Shown one piece after another: positions 1-12,186 of a stretch of 64,000 nt of DNA (within the stretch, counting starts at the first letter, position 1; every line of letters starts with the position of its first letter). Origin of the DNA: Carnegiea gigantea. Lineage: Eukaryota > Streptophyta > Magnoliopsida > Caryophyllales > Cactaceae. The position numbers and the translations under genes were made by a program. The stretch covers positions 56,001 to 120,000 of the forward strand of contig JAKOGI010001363.1 of the NCBI GenBank assembly GCA_029747015.1. Reading direction: 5' to 3'. The notes beneath the pieces are model-generated. The model did not search any database. It saw only the letters and a program-made list of their open reading frames with translations, and was not told the origin of the DNA.

Positions 1-18
1 TCCCCGGCAACGACGCCA
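1..18 (-). other. Primer binding site, tRNA-Asp type (left edge)
   Basis: The minus strand reads TGGCGTCGTTGCCGGGGA, which pairs with the 3' end of plant tRNA-Asp (one mismatch). A six-base spacer separates it from the LTR at 25. Any internal region to its left is outside the window. Confidence 0.8.
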
Positions 19-24
19 ACAACT

Positions 25-1410
25 TGTTAGGGAAAAAACATAGTTTTAATATTTATAAACCCTAAGTGCCAGGTGTATCATTGAGTACTTGGGGTGTCGT
101 CCGCAGAGAGTTGTGTTTCCAACTACCTGGGCTAACTAAAGCGTCTCGAGCTAGGTGAAAGCAAGGGAAAAAAGGAAAAACTAAGCTGCGCTAACAAATC
201 TAGGAAAAGAGACTTGGAGTTGTGATTTAGCCAATGGACGAACCAACTAATCGAGATGAGTCCTAACCGACCCAAATTACGTCACGAACTAGAGATGGTT
301 GGTTGCACCATCGAAGACCACCCAAGCCCTCTCTCAAGGGTCATGAGCTAGTCTAATTAGCCTAACCACCTATTTTCATGGGGTTAGCCCAATTAGACCA
401 CAAAATTAGCAACCCTCAGACCTAACTCGGATCGAGTATAATTTTCATGTCTCGAACTCAGCTATTCCCTCTCCCACACTAGCTAATTGACCGCACCTCT
501 CAGCATAAGTCAATTGCCCAAAATCGCCCAAAAATATGGATGAAAGCTCTCTCAAGCATTTCATCGAACACTTGGCGGGCGTGAAGGAAAACTCTAAGTT
601 CTAGGCATAGATTGGGTATGGTTAGGCCAAATACAAGACTAATTAACTAGCAAGAGGCTAATCATAATCCAAGCCAATGCAATCTACGCACCAAACATCA
701 CAAACACAACAAAACCTAAACTAACAAACAATAACATAAACTTGAAGAACAAAACAAAGAGAATGAAATAAAACAAATCTAAACAACTAAATAACATGAA
801 TCAACAATGAAAACTAAACATAAAAACCAAACAAAACAAATACAAGAATTAAAACGAACAAAACATAAACAAGAACAACATATAAACTAAAGAGATAAAA
901 GGGGAGAAAACTTAGCCTTGAATTGATGAAGGAACTTGAAATCCAAAGGTTGAATCCAATATTACAATCTTCAATCCTAAACTAACCCTCCTCTTGAGGT
1001 TTTATTTGCTAAAATATAACCTAAACTACTCTAAGAATCGCCCCAGGAGAAGGCCGAACGACCCCCCGCAAAAACGCCAGAAGAGGGCTTTAAATAGAAA
1101 ATTGCGAAACCGGTCGATGGACCCGGGGGCTCAACCGTGCCAGGGTGCCACGGCTGTGCCACGTGGCACGGCCCCACCGTGCCATTCCTCTGGCATGGTG
1201 GTTCGGCCCCCGGTTCACCCTTTTCTGCCGATTTTTGCTGTTTTTCTTCGCTTTATCCCGTCTTCGCTACTTTTCACGGCGTTTGCTTAATTTGACAGTA
1301 TTTCCGACAAAACATAAATAAAACAAGTAAAAATCCTAAAGATTAAGTTATTATACGAGCTAAAAGTGGGTGAAAAAGGTACGTAAAATAGGACAATTTA
1401 TCGTTTATCA
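25..1410 (-). repeat. LTR copy 1 of the array
   Basis: This LTR is 1386 bp. On the minus strand it starts TGATAAACGATAAATTG at 1410 and ends CCCTAACA at 25. It is flanked at 1411 by a polypurine tract (minus strand GGTGTGGGGGTAT) and at 1-18 by the primer site. It belongs to the same sequence type as copies 4 and 5 in its middle part (570-830). Confidence 0.9.
1089..1169 (-). promoter_or_regulatory. Putative LTR promoter, copy 1 (G-box palindrome and TATA box)
   Basis: A perfect 14-base palindrome GTGCCACGTGGCAC (1156-1169) contains a plant G-box core CACGTG. About 60 bases downstream on the minus strand lies TATTTAAA (1089-1096). This order and spacing suit a U3 promoter about 310 bases into the LTR. 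Promoter activity is inferred. Confidence 0.5.
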
Positions 1411-3374
1411 ATACCCCCACACCTACCTTTTGCTCGTCCTCGAGCAAAACGAAAGTAAAAACTAAACTAAGAACCTAACTCACTTTCGTAGGAATTACGG
1501 CTGTATTTAATGTATGCAATAAGCCCTTTAAACCCCTTGGTTCCCCTAAGTGGACGAGTAAGGTCTCGTGAGAGTTTGTAGAAGATATACTCATAAAATC
1601 TCAAAAAGGAGAAACAAGGAAAAGAGAAATAAAAATTAAAAAATAAAAATGATAAAACACATAATATGCATCGGGGTGAACTATACACATCTGGATCAAC
1701 CAAAACCCTCTAGTAACTCAAGTATCAATCTGTACACAAGCATTATATATATTTCAGGGCACATCATCCCTAAGAATCGCATCCCGACATTAGCTTTTCA
1801 CCCTACGATGCATGAAATCATTGAATCCATCCTGGTGCCTGGTGTGCAAGGGTATCATCACCCTAAGACTTTGGCTTACCAAAATCAAACTCAATCGTAC
1901 TTAACTGACACAATCTGCCTTATTGACCTGCTAGCATGGAAAACAAGCTTTCCCACTAGCAGTATTGCCTCAAAGGGTAGCACCCAGTAGCGCATGCCTC
2001 AAAGAGTACGTACTTGTCATTCCAAACTCTTTTCTTCGCCCCTTTTTTTCTTTTTTTCTTTTTTTTTCTACTTCCCTTTTTTTTTTTTTTTACAATCCAA
2101 ACTCTTGCAACGCCTCAAAGGGATACACCCAGTAGCGCTTGAGTTTGTTTTTGTTTTTGCTTTTGTTTTTACAAAATGGGTGCAAGCACATACAAAGGTA
2201 ATTGTGCAGTAGAGAAGTGGGAGAGCCGATCATGAAAGACTGAGAATGTAAGGTAATGATAATACAATAATCAGGACTGGATTACAAAATTACAATGGAA
2301 TGTTGGGGTTAGAACTGAGGCCTAAAATGATAAACTTTGGGCGAATATCTATCACGCACATTACACTTATATACGAGCTAATAGCCAAGGTAACGGAGAT
2401 CAAGGCAGATCAAAATAGTGCAAAACTCCCCTAAATTCAAAAATTAAGAAAAATTATAGAAAAAAAGAGAAAAATTGAAAAATTTATACAAAAATGAAAA
2501 ATTTTTCACAAAAATAAGAATATTACACAAAAATGAAAAAAATTTCACAAAAATAAGGATAAAACGGGAGATGACCCCGCCCCCACACCTAAATCTCACA
2601 ATGTCCTCATTGGGAGCTAAGAGTCATCACCAACCACAAAACACAAAAAAACAAAGAAAACAAAATTATACAAGAACACTAAACCGACATATATATACGC
2701 AGGCTAACACACTCCCCCAAAAACACAATCCAAATCAAAACAATACCACACATATATACAAAACTAACCACCAAAAACAAAGATAGACCAATCCATCAAC
2801 ACCACCAATCACAACACATAAATATCCATAAAAACACAAAAACGGTGATCACAGCCATCAATGGCTTAGCAACATCCCAAATTTCAACTCAAGATGATCA
2901 CCAACAAAAATACAATCCTAATATCCACAACTAAACAAAAACAAAAAGAGAGAAAATAATAAAAAAAATAAAAAAAATGGGGGAGAGTGAGAGCGATTAT
3001 ACCAGGTCAGGTATTGATTGTACCTGAACTCCGCCTCCCTAAGATGGTGCTGTAGAGGCCTGAGGAGCATCAGCCACTCCTCATCATCGCTCAGGACTCG
3101 GGGCGTCAACTCGGATGCCATTAAAGCTCACAAGAGCTTATGATGCATTGCTGCATGCATCTCAGAATGGTGTGAATAAGAGAACACTGGTAAGGATGAA
3201 GAAAGCAAAGTTAGTACCCTCTTAAACTCATTAAATGCCTTGGAGAAATCAACAGAATAATCGAATGCAATAATCAATATGATTTTTCCAAGCATGCTCT
3301 CTAGGTGCAGACGATAAGGATCAAGGGAGGGGTCGTACCCTCTAGGAGTACTTAAGGACTCAGAATAGTCAACC
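1411..3374 (-). other. Non-coding 3' part of internal region 1
   Basis: This part begins with the polypurine tract next to the LTR. It holds two near-identical 27-base direct repeats (1967-1993 and 2112-2138, 24 of 27 identical), a pyrimidine run between them (about 2028-2094, purine on the element's sense strand), an A/T-rich stretch with repeated ACAAAAATGAAAAAT motifs (2475-2570), and low-complexity A/C-rich DNA. An opposite-strand frame of 113 codons (1649-1990) is open here and in all other units. No recognisable protein domain is seen. Confidence 0.7.
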
Positions 3375-4331
3375 TTATTCCATTGCATGAGAATCAATAA
3401 GTAACATATCACAACACTTAGGGGAAGGGGATGGTGGTGAGCAGAAAGAAGAAACATGGAATGTATCAAGAGGGTTGGGGGATATATTAGCAACAAAATC
3501 AGGATTAGCTGACCCCACAACCACAACATCCACGCATGAAGTCTCTATGAGAGTTTCATGAAGATCATACTCCTCAATAAAAACATGGCCCAACTCAGAC
3601 CAAGTATCATCCTCTTCAACACTAGCGCTAACACCAAAGGTCTCACCTACCTCTAACTCCGTCAACTGAGCTAAAGGGGAAGGTGTATCAGGAAAGATCA
3701 TGATAGACGTAGTGTTGTCCCAAAGAGTATTAGGAAAGGATGGAGTAACGGTAAGTAAAGTAGTCCAGGGACGGTCGAGTACGTCCTCTGGTCCGGACTC
3801 TAGAGGAGGGAAAAACGCATCATCATCACACAGATTGACATCAAGTCTAGACAAACTAGAGCTAAGGTCAGTCTAAGGTGATAGGTCATGCTCCCGTAGT
3901 TTATTAGCAAACTCAATTTGTTGCTCATTCATTGTCTCTATCATATTGCTAAATTTAGCAAAACCCTCATCAGAAATATAATAGGGACAAGAATTACTGG
4001 TATGATCAGAACAATGGCAAATTTCACATATAGGAGGAGCATAATCAGGGATGCAAGGGCGTAGGATGTATGAATTAGTGCAACTAATCTCATATTCATA
4101 AGTATCCTGAGCCAACCAATCAAGAAAATTACATGCTTCATTAACATCTTTAGCACAGAAATCCCAGTACTCTAAAAGAGCACGGGTCTCACAATTCACA
4201 CTTTCATAAACTGCATTCAAAATTTTCCACTTTTCCAAATAAAAATCACAATGAGTACGAAAAGCATGTAATCTATCATAGTATCTCCAAAATAATTCAT
4301 GCTCATATTGAGGAAAGTGGGAAAAAGACAT
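3375..4331 (-). pseudogene. gag-like protein, internal region 1 (one nonsense codon)
   Basis: The frame begins MSFSHFPQYEHELFWRYYDR, resembling the second half of a Ty3/gypsy gag domain (a length of aromatic helices in which ESLYEAWERF-type gags match HELFWRYYDRLHAF). A CCHC knuckle of form C-x2-C-x4-H-x4-C (CEIC...H...C) lies at 3987-4028. An acidic, Ser/Pro-rich tail follows. Codon 153 is TAG (3873-3875), where copy 3 has GAG; otherwise the frame runs open to TAA at 3375. If translated, it would coat and package element RNA. An upstream in-frame ATG at 4349 is possible, but MSFSHF is the start shared by all copies. The identity as gag rests on the knuckle and overall pattern; no pol follows. 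Confidence 0.75.
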
Positions 4332-4415
4332 TTTTTTTTTAATTTTCAATTTTTTTTAAAAATAAAAGCCTAGTCTCGAATGCTCAAGTAAGCTCTAATA
4401 TTAGAAAGCGCCAAC

Positions 4416-4433
4416 TCCCCGGCAACGGCGCCA
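4416..4433 (-). other. Primer binding site, unit 1
   Basis: The minus strand reads TGGCGCCGTTGCCGGGGA, a perfect complement to the 3' 18 bases of plant tRNA-Asp. It is the only array copy with GGCGCC intact. Confidence 0.85.
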
Positions 4434-4439
4434 ACAACT

Positions 4440-5825
4440 TGTTAGGGAAAAAACATAGTTTTAATATTTATAAACCCCAAGTACCAGGTGTATCATTGAG
4501 CACTTGGGGTGTCGTCCGCAGAGAGTTGTGTTTCCAACTACCTGGGCTAACTAAAGCGTCTTGAGCTAGGTGAAAGCAAGGGAAAAGAGGAAAAACTAAG
4601 CTGCACTAACAAATCTAGGAAAAGCAACTTGGAGTTGTGATTTAGCCAATGGACGAACCAACTAATCGAGATGAGTCCTAACCTACCCAAATTACGTCAC
4701 GAACTAGGGATGGTCGGTTGCACCATCGAAGACCACCCAAGCCCTCTCTCAAGGGTCATGAGCTAGTCTAATTAGCCTAACCACCTAATTTCATGGGGTT
4801 AGCCCAATTAGACCACAAAATTAGCAACTCTCAGACCGAACTCGGATCGAGTACAATTTTCATATCTCGAACTCAGCTATTCCCTCTCCCACACTAGCTA
4901 ATTGACCGCACCTCTCAGCATAAGTCAATTGCCCAAAATTGCCCAAAAATATGGATGAAAGCTCTCTCAAGCATTTCATCGAACACTTGACTGGCGTAAA
5001 GGAAAACTCTATGTTCTAGGCATAGATTGGGTATGGTTAGGCCAAATACAAGACTAATTAACTAGCAAGAGGCTCATCATAATCCAAACCAATGCAATCT
5101 GCGCACCAAACATCACAAACACAACAAAACCTAAACTAAGAAACAATAACATAAACTTGAAGAATAAAACAAAGAGAATGAAATAAAACAAATCTAAATA
5201 ACTAAATAACATGAATCAACAATGAAAACTAAACATAAAAACCAAGCAAAACAAATACAAGAATTAAAACGAACAAAACATAAACAAGAACAACATATAA
5301 ACTAAAGAGATAAAAGGGGAGAAAACTTAGCCTTGAATTGATGAAGGAACTTGAAATCCAAAGGTTGAATCCAATATTACAATCTTCAATCCTAAACTAA
5401 CCCTCCTCTTGAGGTTTTATTTACTAAAACATAACCTAAACTACTCTAAGAATCGCCCCAGGAGAAGGCCGAACGACCCCCCGCAAAAACGCCCGAAGAG
5501 GGCTTTAAATAGAAAATCGCGAAACCGGCCGACGGACCCGGGGGCACAACCGTGCCAGGGTGCCACGGTCGTGCCACGTGGCACGGCCCCACCGTGCCAT
5601 TCCTCTGGCACGGTGGTTCGGCCCCCGGTTCACCCTTCTTTGCCGATTTTTGCTGTTTTTCTTCGCTTTATCCCGTCTTCGCTCCTTTTCACGGCGTTTG
5701 CTTGATTTGACATTATTTCCAACAAAACATAAATAAAGCAGGTAAAAATTCTAAAGATTAAGTTATTATACGAGTTAAAAGTGAGTGAAAAAGGTACGTA
5801 AAATAGGATAATTTATCGTTTATCA
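4440..5825 (-). repeat. LTR copy 2 of the array
   Basis: This LTR is 1386 bp with intact TG...CA ends. Its middle part shares a private set of variants with copy 3 (for example TTGACTGGCGTAAAGG near 4987, ATCTGCGCACC near 5097, AACCAAGCAAAAC near 5241). Copies 1, 4 and 5 differ at all of these. Confidence 0.9.
5514..5584 (-). promoter_or_regulatory. Putative LTR promoter, copy 2
   Basis: The 14-base G-box palindrome is at 5571-5584 and the TATTTAAA box at 5514-5521 on the minus strand, with the same spacing as copy 1. Confidence 0.5.
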
Positions 5826-7789
5826 AATACCCCCACACCTATCTTTTGCTCTTCCTCCAGCAAAACGAAAGAAAAAACTAAGCTAAGAATCTAACTCACT
5901 TTCGTAGGAATTACGGCTGCATTTAAGTATGCAATAAGCCCTTTAAACCCCTTGGTTCGCCTAAGTGGACGAGTAAAGTCTCGTGAGAGTTTGTAGAAGA
6001 TATACTCATAAAATCTCAAAAAGGAGAAATAAAGGAAAGAGAAACAAAAATTAAAAACTAAAAATGACAAAACACATAATACCCATCGATGTGAATTATA
6101 CACATTTGGATCAACCAAAACCCCCTAGTAACTCAAGTATCAATCTGTACACAAGCATTATATGCATTTCAGGGCACATCATCCTTAAGAATGGCATCCA
6201 GACATTAGCTTTTCACCCTACGACGCAAGAAATCATTGAATCCATCCTGGTGCCTGGTGTGCAAGTGTATCATTACCGTAAGACTTTGAATTACCAAAAT
6301 CAAACTCAATCCTACTTAACCGACACAATCTACCTTGTTGACCTGCTAGCATGGAAAACAAGCTTTCCCACTAGCAGTATTGCCTCAAAGGGTAGCACCC
6401 AGTAGTGCATGCCTCAAAGAGTACGTACTTGTCATTCCAAACTCTTTTCTTCGCCCCTTTCTTTCTTTTCTTTTTTTTTGCTTCTTCCCTTTTTTTTTTT
6501 TTTTTACAATCCAAACTATTGCAACGCCTCAAAGGGATACACCCAGTAGCGCTTGAGTTGGTTTTTGTTTTTGCTTTTGTTTTTAGAAAATGGCTGCAAG
6601 CACATACAAAGGTGATTGTGCAGTAGAGAAGTGGGAGAGCCGATCATGGAAGACTAAGAATGTAAGGTAATGATAATACAATAATCAGGACTGGATTACA
6701 AAATTACAATGGACTGTTGGGGTTAGAACTGATGCCTAAAATGATAAACTTTGGGCGAATATCTATCACGCACATTATACTTATATACGAGCTAATAGCC
6801 AAGGTATCGGAGATCAAGGCTGATCAAAATAGTACAAAACTCCCCTAAATTCAAAAATTAAGAAAAATTATGGAAAAAAAGAGAAAAATTGAAAAATTTA
6901 CACAAAAATGAAAAATTTTTCACAAAAATAAGGATATTACACAAAAATGAAAAATTTTTCACAAAAATAAGGATAAAACGGGAGATGACCCCGCCCCCAC
7001 ACCTAAATCTCACAATGTTCTCATTGGGAGCTGAGAGTCATCACCAACCACAAAACAGACAAAAACAAAGAAAACAAAATTATACAAGAACACTAAACCG
7101 ACATATATATACACAGGCTAACACACTCCCCAAAAAACACAATCCAAATCAAAACAATACCACACATATATACAAAACTAACCACCAAAAACAAAGATAG
7201 ACCAATCCATCAACACTACCAATCACAACACATAAATATCTACAAAAACACAAAAACGGTGATCACAGCCATCAATGGCTTAGCAACATCCCAAATTTCA
7301 ACTCAAGAAGATCACCAACAAAAACACAATCCTAATATCCACAACTAAACAAAAACAAAAAGAGAGAAAATAATAAAAAAATAAAAGGAAAATGGGGGAG
7401 AGTGAGAATGATTATACCAAGTCAGGTACTGATTGTACCTGAACTACACCTCCCTAAGATGGTACTGTAGAGGCCTGAGGAGCATCAGCCACTCCTCATC
7501 ATCACTCAGGACTCGCGGCGTCAACTCGGATGCCGTTAAAGCTCATAAGAGCTTATCATGCATTGCTGCATGCATCTCAGAAAGGTGTGAATAAGAGAAC
7601 ACTGGTAAGGATGAAGAAAGCAAAGTTAGTACCCTCTTAAACTCATTAAATGCCTTGGAGAAATCAACAGAATAATCGAATGCAATAATTAATACGATTT
7701 TTCTAAACATGCTCTCTAGGTACAGGCGATGAGGATCAAGGGAGGGATCGTACCCTCTAGGAGTGCCTAGGGACTCAGAACAGTCAACC
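5826..7789 (-). other. Non-coding 3' part of internal region 2
   Basis: The layout matches the first unit: polypurine tract at 5826, paired 27-base repeats (6382-6408 and 6526-6552), pyrimidine run between, ACAAAAATGAAAAATTTTTC repeats near 6900-6970, then A/C-rich DNA. The opposite-strand 113-codon frame is 6064-6405. Confidence 0.65.
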
Positions 7790-8746
7790 TTATTCCATCG
7801 CATAAGAATCAATAAGTAACATATCACAACACTTAGGGGAAGGGGAGGGTGGTGGGCGGAAGAGAGAAACATGGAATGTATCAAGAGGGTTGGGGGATAT
7901 ATTATCAACAAAATCAGGATTAGTTGAACCCACAACCACAACATCCACACATGAAGTCTCTATGAGAGTTTCATGAAGATCATACTACTCAATAAAAACA
8001 TGGCCCAACTCAGACCAAGTATCATCCTCTTCAACACTAGCGCCAATACCAAAGGTCTCACCTACCTCTAACTTCGTCAACTGAGCCAAAGGGGAAGGTG
8101 TATCAGGAAAGATCATGATAGACGTAGTGTTGTCCCAAAGAGTATTAGGAAAGGATGGAGTAACGGTGAGTAAAGCAGTCCAGGGAGGGTCGAGTACGTC
8201 CTCTAGTCCGAACTCTAGAGGAGGGAAAAACGCATCATCATCACACAGATTGACATTAAGTCTAGAGGAACTAGAGCTAAGGTCAGTCTAAGGTGATAGG
8301 TCATGCTTCTGCAGTTTATTAGCAAACTCAATTTGTTGCTCATTCATTGTCTCTATCATATTGCTAAGTTTAGCAAAGCCCTCATCAGAAATATAATAGG
8401 GACAAGAATTACTGGTATGATTAGAACAATGGCAAATTTCGCATATAGGAGGAGCATAATCAGGGATACAAGGGCGCTGGATGTATGAATTAGTGCAACT
8501 AATCTCATATTCATAAGTATCCTGAGCCAACCAATCAAGAAAATTACATGCTTCATTAACATCTTTAGCACAGAAATCCCAGTACTTTAAAAGAGCACGG
8601 GTCTCATAATTCACACCTTCATAAACTCTATTCAAAATTTCCCACTTTTCCAAATAAAAATCATAATGAGTAAGAAAAGCATGTAATCTATCATAGTATC
8701 TCCAAAATAATTCATGCTCATATTGAGGAAAGTGGGAAAAAGACAT
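7790..8746 (-). pseudogene. gag-like protein, internal region 2 (two nonsense codons)
   Basis: This gag copy keeps the CCHC knuckle. It shares with copy 1 the same GAG-to-TAG change at codon 153 (8288-8290) and has a second, private GAG-to-TAG at 7985-7987. The frame is otherwise kept through to TAA at 7790. The shared stop shows that internal regions 1 and 2 descend from one already broken copy, so the duplication occurred after loss of gag function. Product, if any, would be the N-terminal 152 residues with the zinc knuckle. Confidence 0.75.
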
Positions 8747-8832
8747 TTTTTTTTTCAATTTTCAATTTTTTTTTCAAAATAAAAGTCTAGTCTCGAATGC
8801 TCAAGTAAGCTCTAATATTAGAAAGCGCCAAC

Positions 8833-8850
8833 TCCCCGGCAACGACGCCA
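8833..8850 (-). other. Primer binding site, unit 2
   Basis: The minus strand reads TGGCGTCGTTGCCGGGGA, one mismatch to the tRNA-Asp complement. A six-base spacer AGTTGT separates it from the LTR. Confidence 0.85.
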
Positions 8851-8856
8851 ACAACT

Positions 8857-10217
8857 TGTTAGGGAAAAAACATAGTTTTAATATTTATAAACCCCAAGTG
8901 CCAGGTGTATCGTTGAGTACTTGGGGTGTCGTCCGTAGAGAGTTGTGTTTCCAACTACCAGGGCTAACTAAAGCGTCTCGAGCTAGGTGAAAGCAAGGGA
9001 AAAGAGGAAAAACTAAGCGACTTGGAGTTGTAATTTAACCAATGGACGAACCAACTAATCGAGATGAGTCCTAACCTACCCAAATCACGTCACGAACTAG
9101 AGATGGTCGGTTGCACCATCGAAGACCACCCAAGCCCTCTCTCAAGGGTCATGAGCTAGTCTAATTAGCCCAACCACCTATTTTCATGGGGTTAGCCCAA
9201 TTAGACCACAAAATTAGTAACCCTCAGACCTAACTCGGATCGAGTACAATTTTCATGTCTCGAACTTAGCTATTCCCTCTCCCACACTAGCTAATTTACC
9301 GCACCTCTCAGCATAAGTCAATTGCCCAAAATTGCCCAAAAATATGGATGAAAGCTCTCTCAAGCATTTCATCGAACACTTGACTGGCGTAAAGGAAAAC
9401 TCTATGTTCTAGGCATAGATTGGGTATGGTTAGGCCAAATACAAGACTAATTAACTAGCAAGAGGCTCATCATAATCCAAACCAATGCAATCTGCGCACC
9501 AAACATCACAAACACAACAAAACCTAAACTAAGAAACAATAACATAAACTTGAAGAATAAAACAAAGAGAATGAAATAAAACAAATCTAAATAACTAAAT
9601 AACATGAATCAACAATGAAAACTAAACATAAAAACCAAGCAAAACAAATACAAGAATTAAAACGAACAAAACATAAACAAGAACAACATATAAACTAAAG
9701 AGATAAAAGGGGAGAAAACTTAGCCTTGAATTGATGAAGGAACTTGAAATCCAAAGGTTGAATCCAATATTACAATCTTCAATCCTAAACTAACCCTCCA
9801 CTTGAGGTTTTATTTGCTAAAATATAACCTAAACTACTCTAAGAATCGCCCCAGAAGAAGGCCGAACGACCCCCCGCAAAAACGCCTGAAGAGCCTTTAA
9901 ATAGAAAATTGCGAAACCAGCCGATGGACCCGGGCGCACAACCGTGCCAGGGTGCCACGGTCATGTCACGAGGGGCGGCCCCACCGTGCCATTCCTCTGG
10001 CACGGTGGTTCGGCCCCCGATTCACCCTTTTTTACCGATTTTTGCTGTTTTTCTTCGCTTTATCCCGTCTTCGCTCCTTTTCACGGCGTTTGCTTGATTT
10101 GACATTATTTCCGACAAAACATAAACAAAACAAGTAAAAATCCAAAAGATTAAGTTATTATACGAGCTAAACGTGGATGAAAAAGGTACGTAAAATAGGA
10201 CAATTTATCGTTTATCA
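8857..10217 (-). repeat. LTR copy 3 of the array (25-bp deletion)
   Basis: This LTR is 1361 bp. It lacks about 25 bases near 9017, between AAACTAAG and CGACTTGG. Its middle matches copy 2, while its PBS-side third shares variants with copy 4 (TTAGCCCAACC, AAATTAGTAACC), so it is a mosaic. Confidence 0.9.
9896..9990 (-). promoter_or_regulatory. Putative LTR promoter, copy 3 (G-box destroyed)
   Basis: TATTTAAA remains at 9896-9903, but the palindrome is mutated: the position near 9964 reads TGTCACGAGGGGC instead of TGCCACGTGGCAC, so the CACGTG core is gone in this copy only. Confidence 0.45.
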
Positions 10218-12186
10218 AATACCCCCACACCTATCTTTTGCTCGTCCTCGAGCAAAACGAAAGTAAAAACTAAACTAAGAACCTAACTCACTTTCGTAGG
10301 AATTATGGCTGCATTTAACATATGCAATAAGCCCTTTAAACCCCTTGGTTCCCCTAAGTGGACGAGTAAGGTCTCGTGAGAGTTTGTGGAAGATATACTC
10401 ATAAAATCTCAAAAAGGAGAAACAAAGAAAAGAGAAACAAAAATTAAAAAACAAAAATGACAAAACACATAATACACATCGGGGTGAACTATACACATTT
10501 GGATCAACCAAAACCCCCTAGTAACTCAAGTATCAATCTGTACGCAAGCATTATATGTATTTCAGGGCACATCATCCCTAAGAATGGCATCCAGACATTA
10601 GCTTTTCATCTTACGACGCATGAAATCATTGAATCCATCCTGGTGCCTGGTGTGCAAGTGTATCATTACCCTAAGACTTTGGCTTACCAAAATCAAACTC
10701 AATCCTACTTAACTGACACAATCTACCTTATTGACCTGCTAGCATGGAAAACAAGCTTTTCCACTAGCAGTATTGCCTCAAAGGGCAGCACCCAGTAGCG
10801 CATGCCTCACAGAGTACGTACTTGTCATTCCAAACTCTTTTCTTCGCCCCTTTTTTTCTTTTTTTCTTTTTTTTCTTCTTCCCTGTTTTTTTTTTTTTTT
10901 TTACAATCGAAACTCTTGCAACGCCGCAAAGGGATACACCCAGTAGCGCTTGAGTTTGTTTTTGTTTTTGCTTTTGTTTTTAGAAAATGGCTGCAAGCAC
11001 ATACAAAGGTAATTGTGCAGTAAAGAAGTGGGAGAGCCGATCATGGAAGACTAAGAATGTAAGATAATGATAATACAATAATCAGGACTGGATTACAAAA
11101 TTACAATGGACTGTTGGGGTTAGAACTGATGCCTAAAATGATAAACTTTGGGCGAATATCTATCACGCACATTATACTTATATACGAGCTAATAGCCAAA
11201 GTATCGGAGATCAAGGCTGATCAAAATAGTACAAAACTCCCCTAAATTCAAAAATTAAGAAAAATTATAGAAAAAAAGAGAAAAATTGAAAAATTTACAC
11301 AAAAATGAAAAAATTTTCACAAAAATAAGGATATTACACAAAATGAAAAATTTTTCACAAAAATAAGGATAAAACGGGAGATGATCCCGCCCCCACACCA
11401 AAATCTCACAATGTCCTCATTGGGAGATGAGAGTCATCACCAATCACAAAACACACAAAAACAAAGAAAACAAAATTATACAAGAACACTAACCCAACAT
11501 ATATATACACAGGCTAACACACTCCCCAAAAAACACAATCCAAATCAAAACAATACCACACATATATACAAAACTAACCACCCAAAACAAAGATAGACAA
11601 ATCCATCAACACCACCAATCACAACACATAAATATCCACAAAAACACAAAAACGGTGATCACAGCCATCAATGGCTTAGCAACATCCCAAATTTCAACTC
11701 AAGATGATCACCAACAAAAACACAATCTTAATATCCACAACTAAACAAAAACAAAAAGAGAGAAAATAATAAAAAAAATAAAAGGAAAATGGGGGAGAGT
11801 GAGAACGATTATACCAGGCCAGGTACTGATTGTACCTGAACTACGCCTCCCTAAGATGGTGCTGTAGAGGCCTGAGGAGCATCAGCCACTCCTCATCATC
11901 GCTCAGGACTCGCGGCGTCAACTTGGATGCCGTTAAAGCTCATAAGAGCTTATCATGCATTGCTGCATGCTTCTCAGAATGGTGTGAATAAGAGAACACT
12001 GATAAGGATGAAGAAAGCAAAGTTAGTAACCCCTTAAACTCATTAAATGCCTTGGAGAAATCAACAGAATAATCGAATGCAATAATCAATACGATTTTTC
12101 CAAGCATGCCCTCTAGGTACAGACGATAAGGATCAAGGGAGGGGTCGTACCTTCTAAGAGTACCTAGGGACTCAGAACAGTCAACC
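10218..12186 (-). other. Non-coding 3' part of internal region 3
   Basis: The layout matches the other units: polypurine tract at 10218, paired repeats, pyrimidine run and A/T repeats. The opposite-strand 113-codon frame is 10457-10798. No domain is recognised. Confidence 0.65.

Noticed and set aside
1..18. A tRNA-Asp gene at the unit junctions
   Set aside because: Only the last 18 bases of tRNA-Asp are matched, on the strand expected for a primer site, and no cloverleaf can be formed.
994..1290. 98-codon plus-strand frame in each LTR (also 5409, 14221, 18634)
   Set aside because: It lies antisense across the LTR promoter, is cut short in LTR copy 3 and has low-complexity Arg/Pro-rich text. 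It is explained by the GC-rich block.
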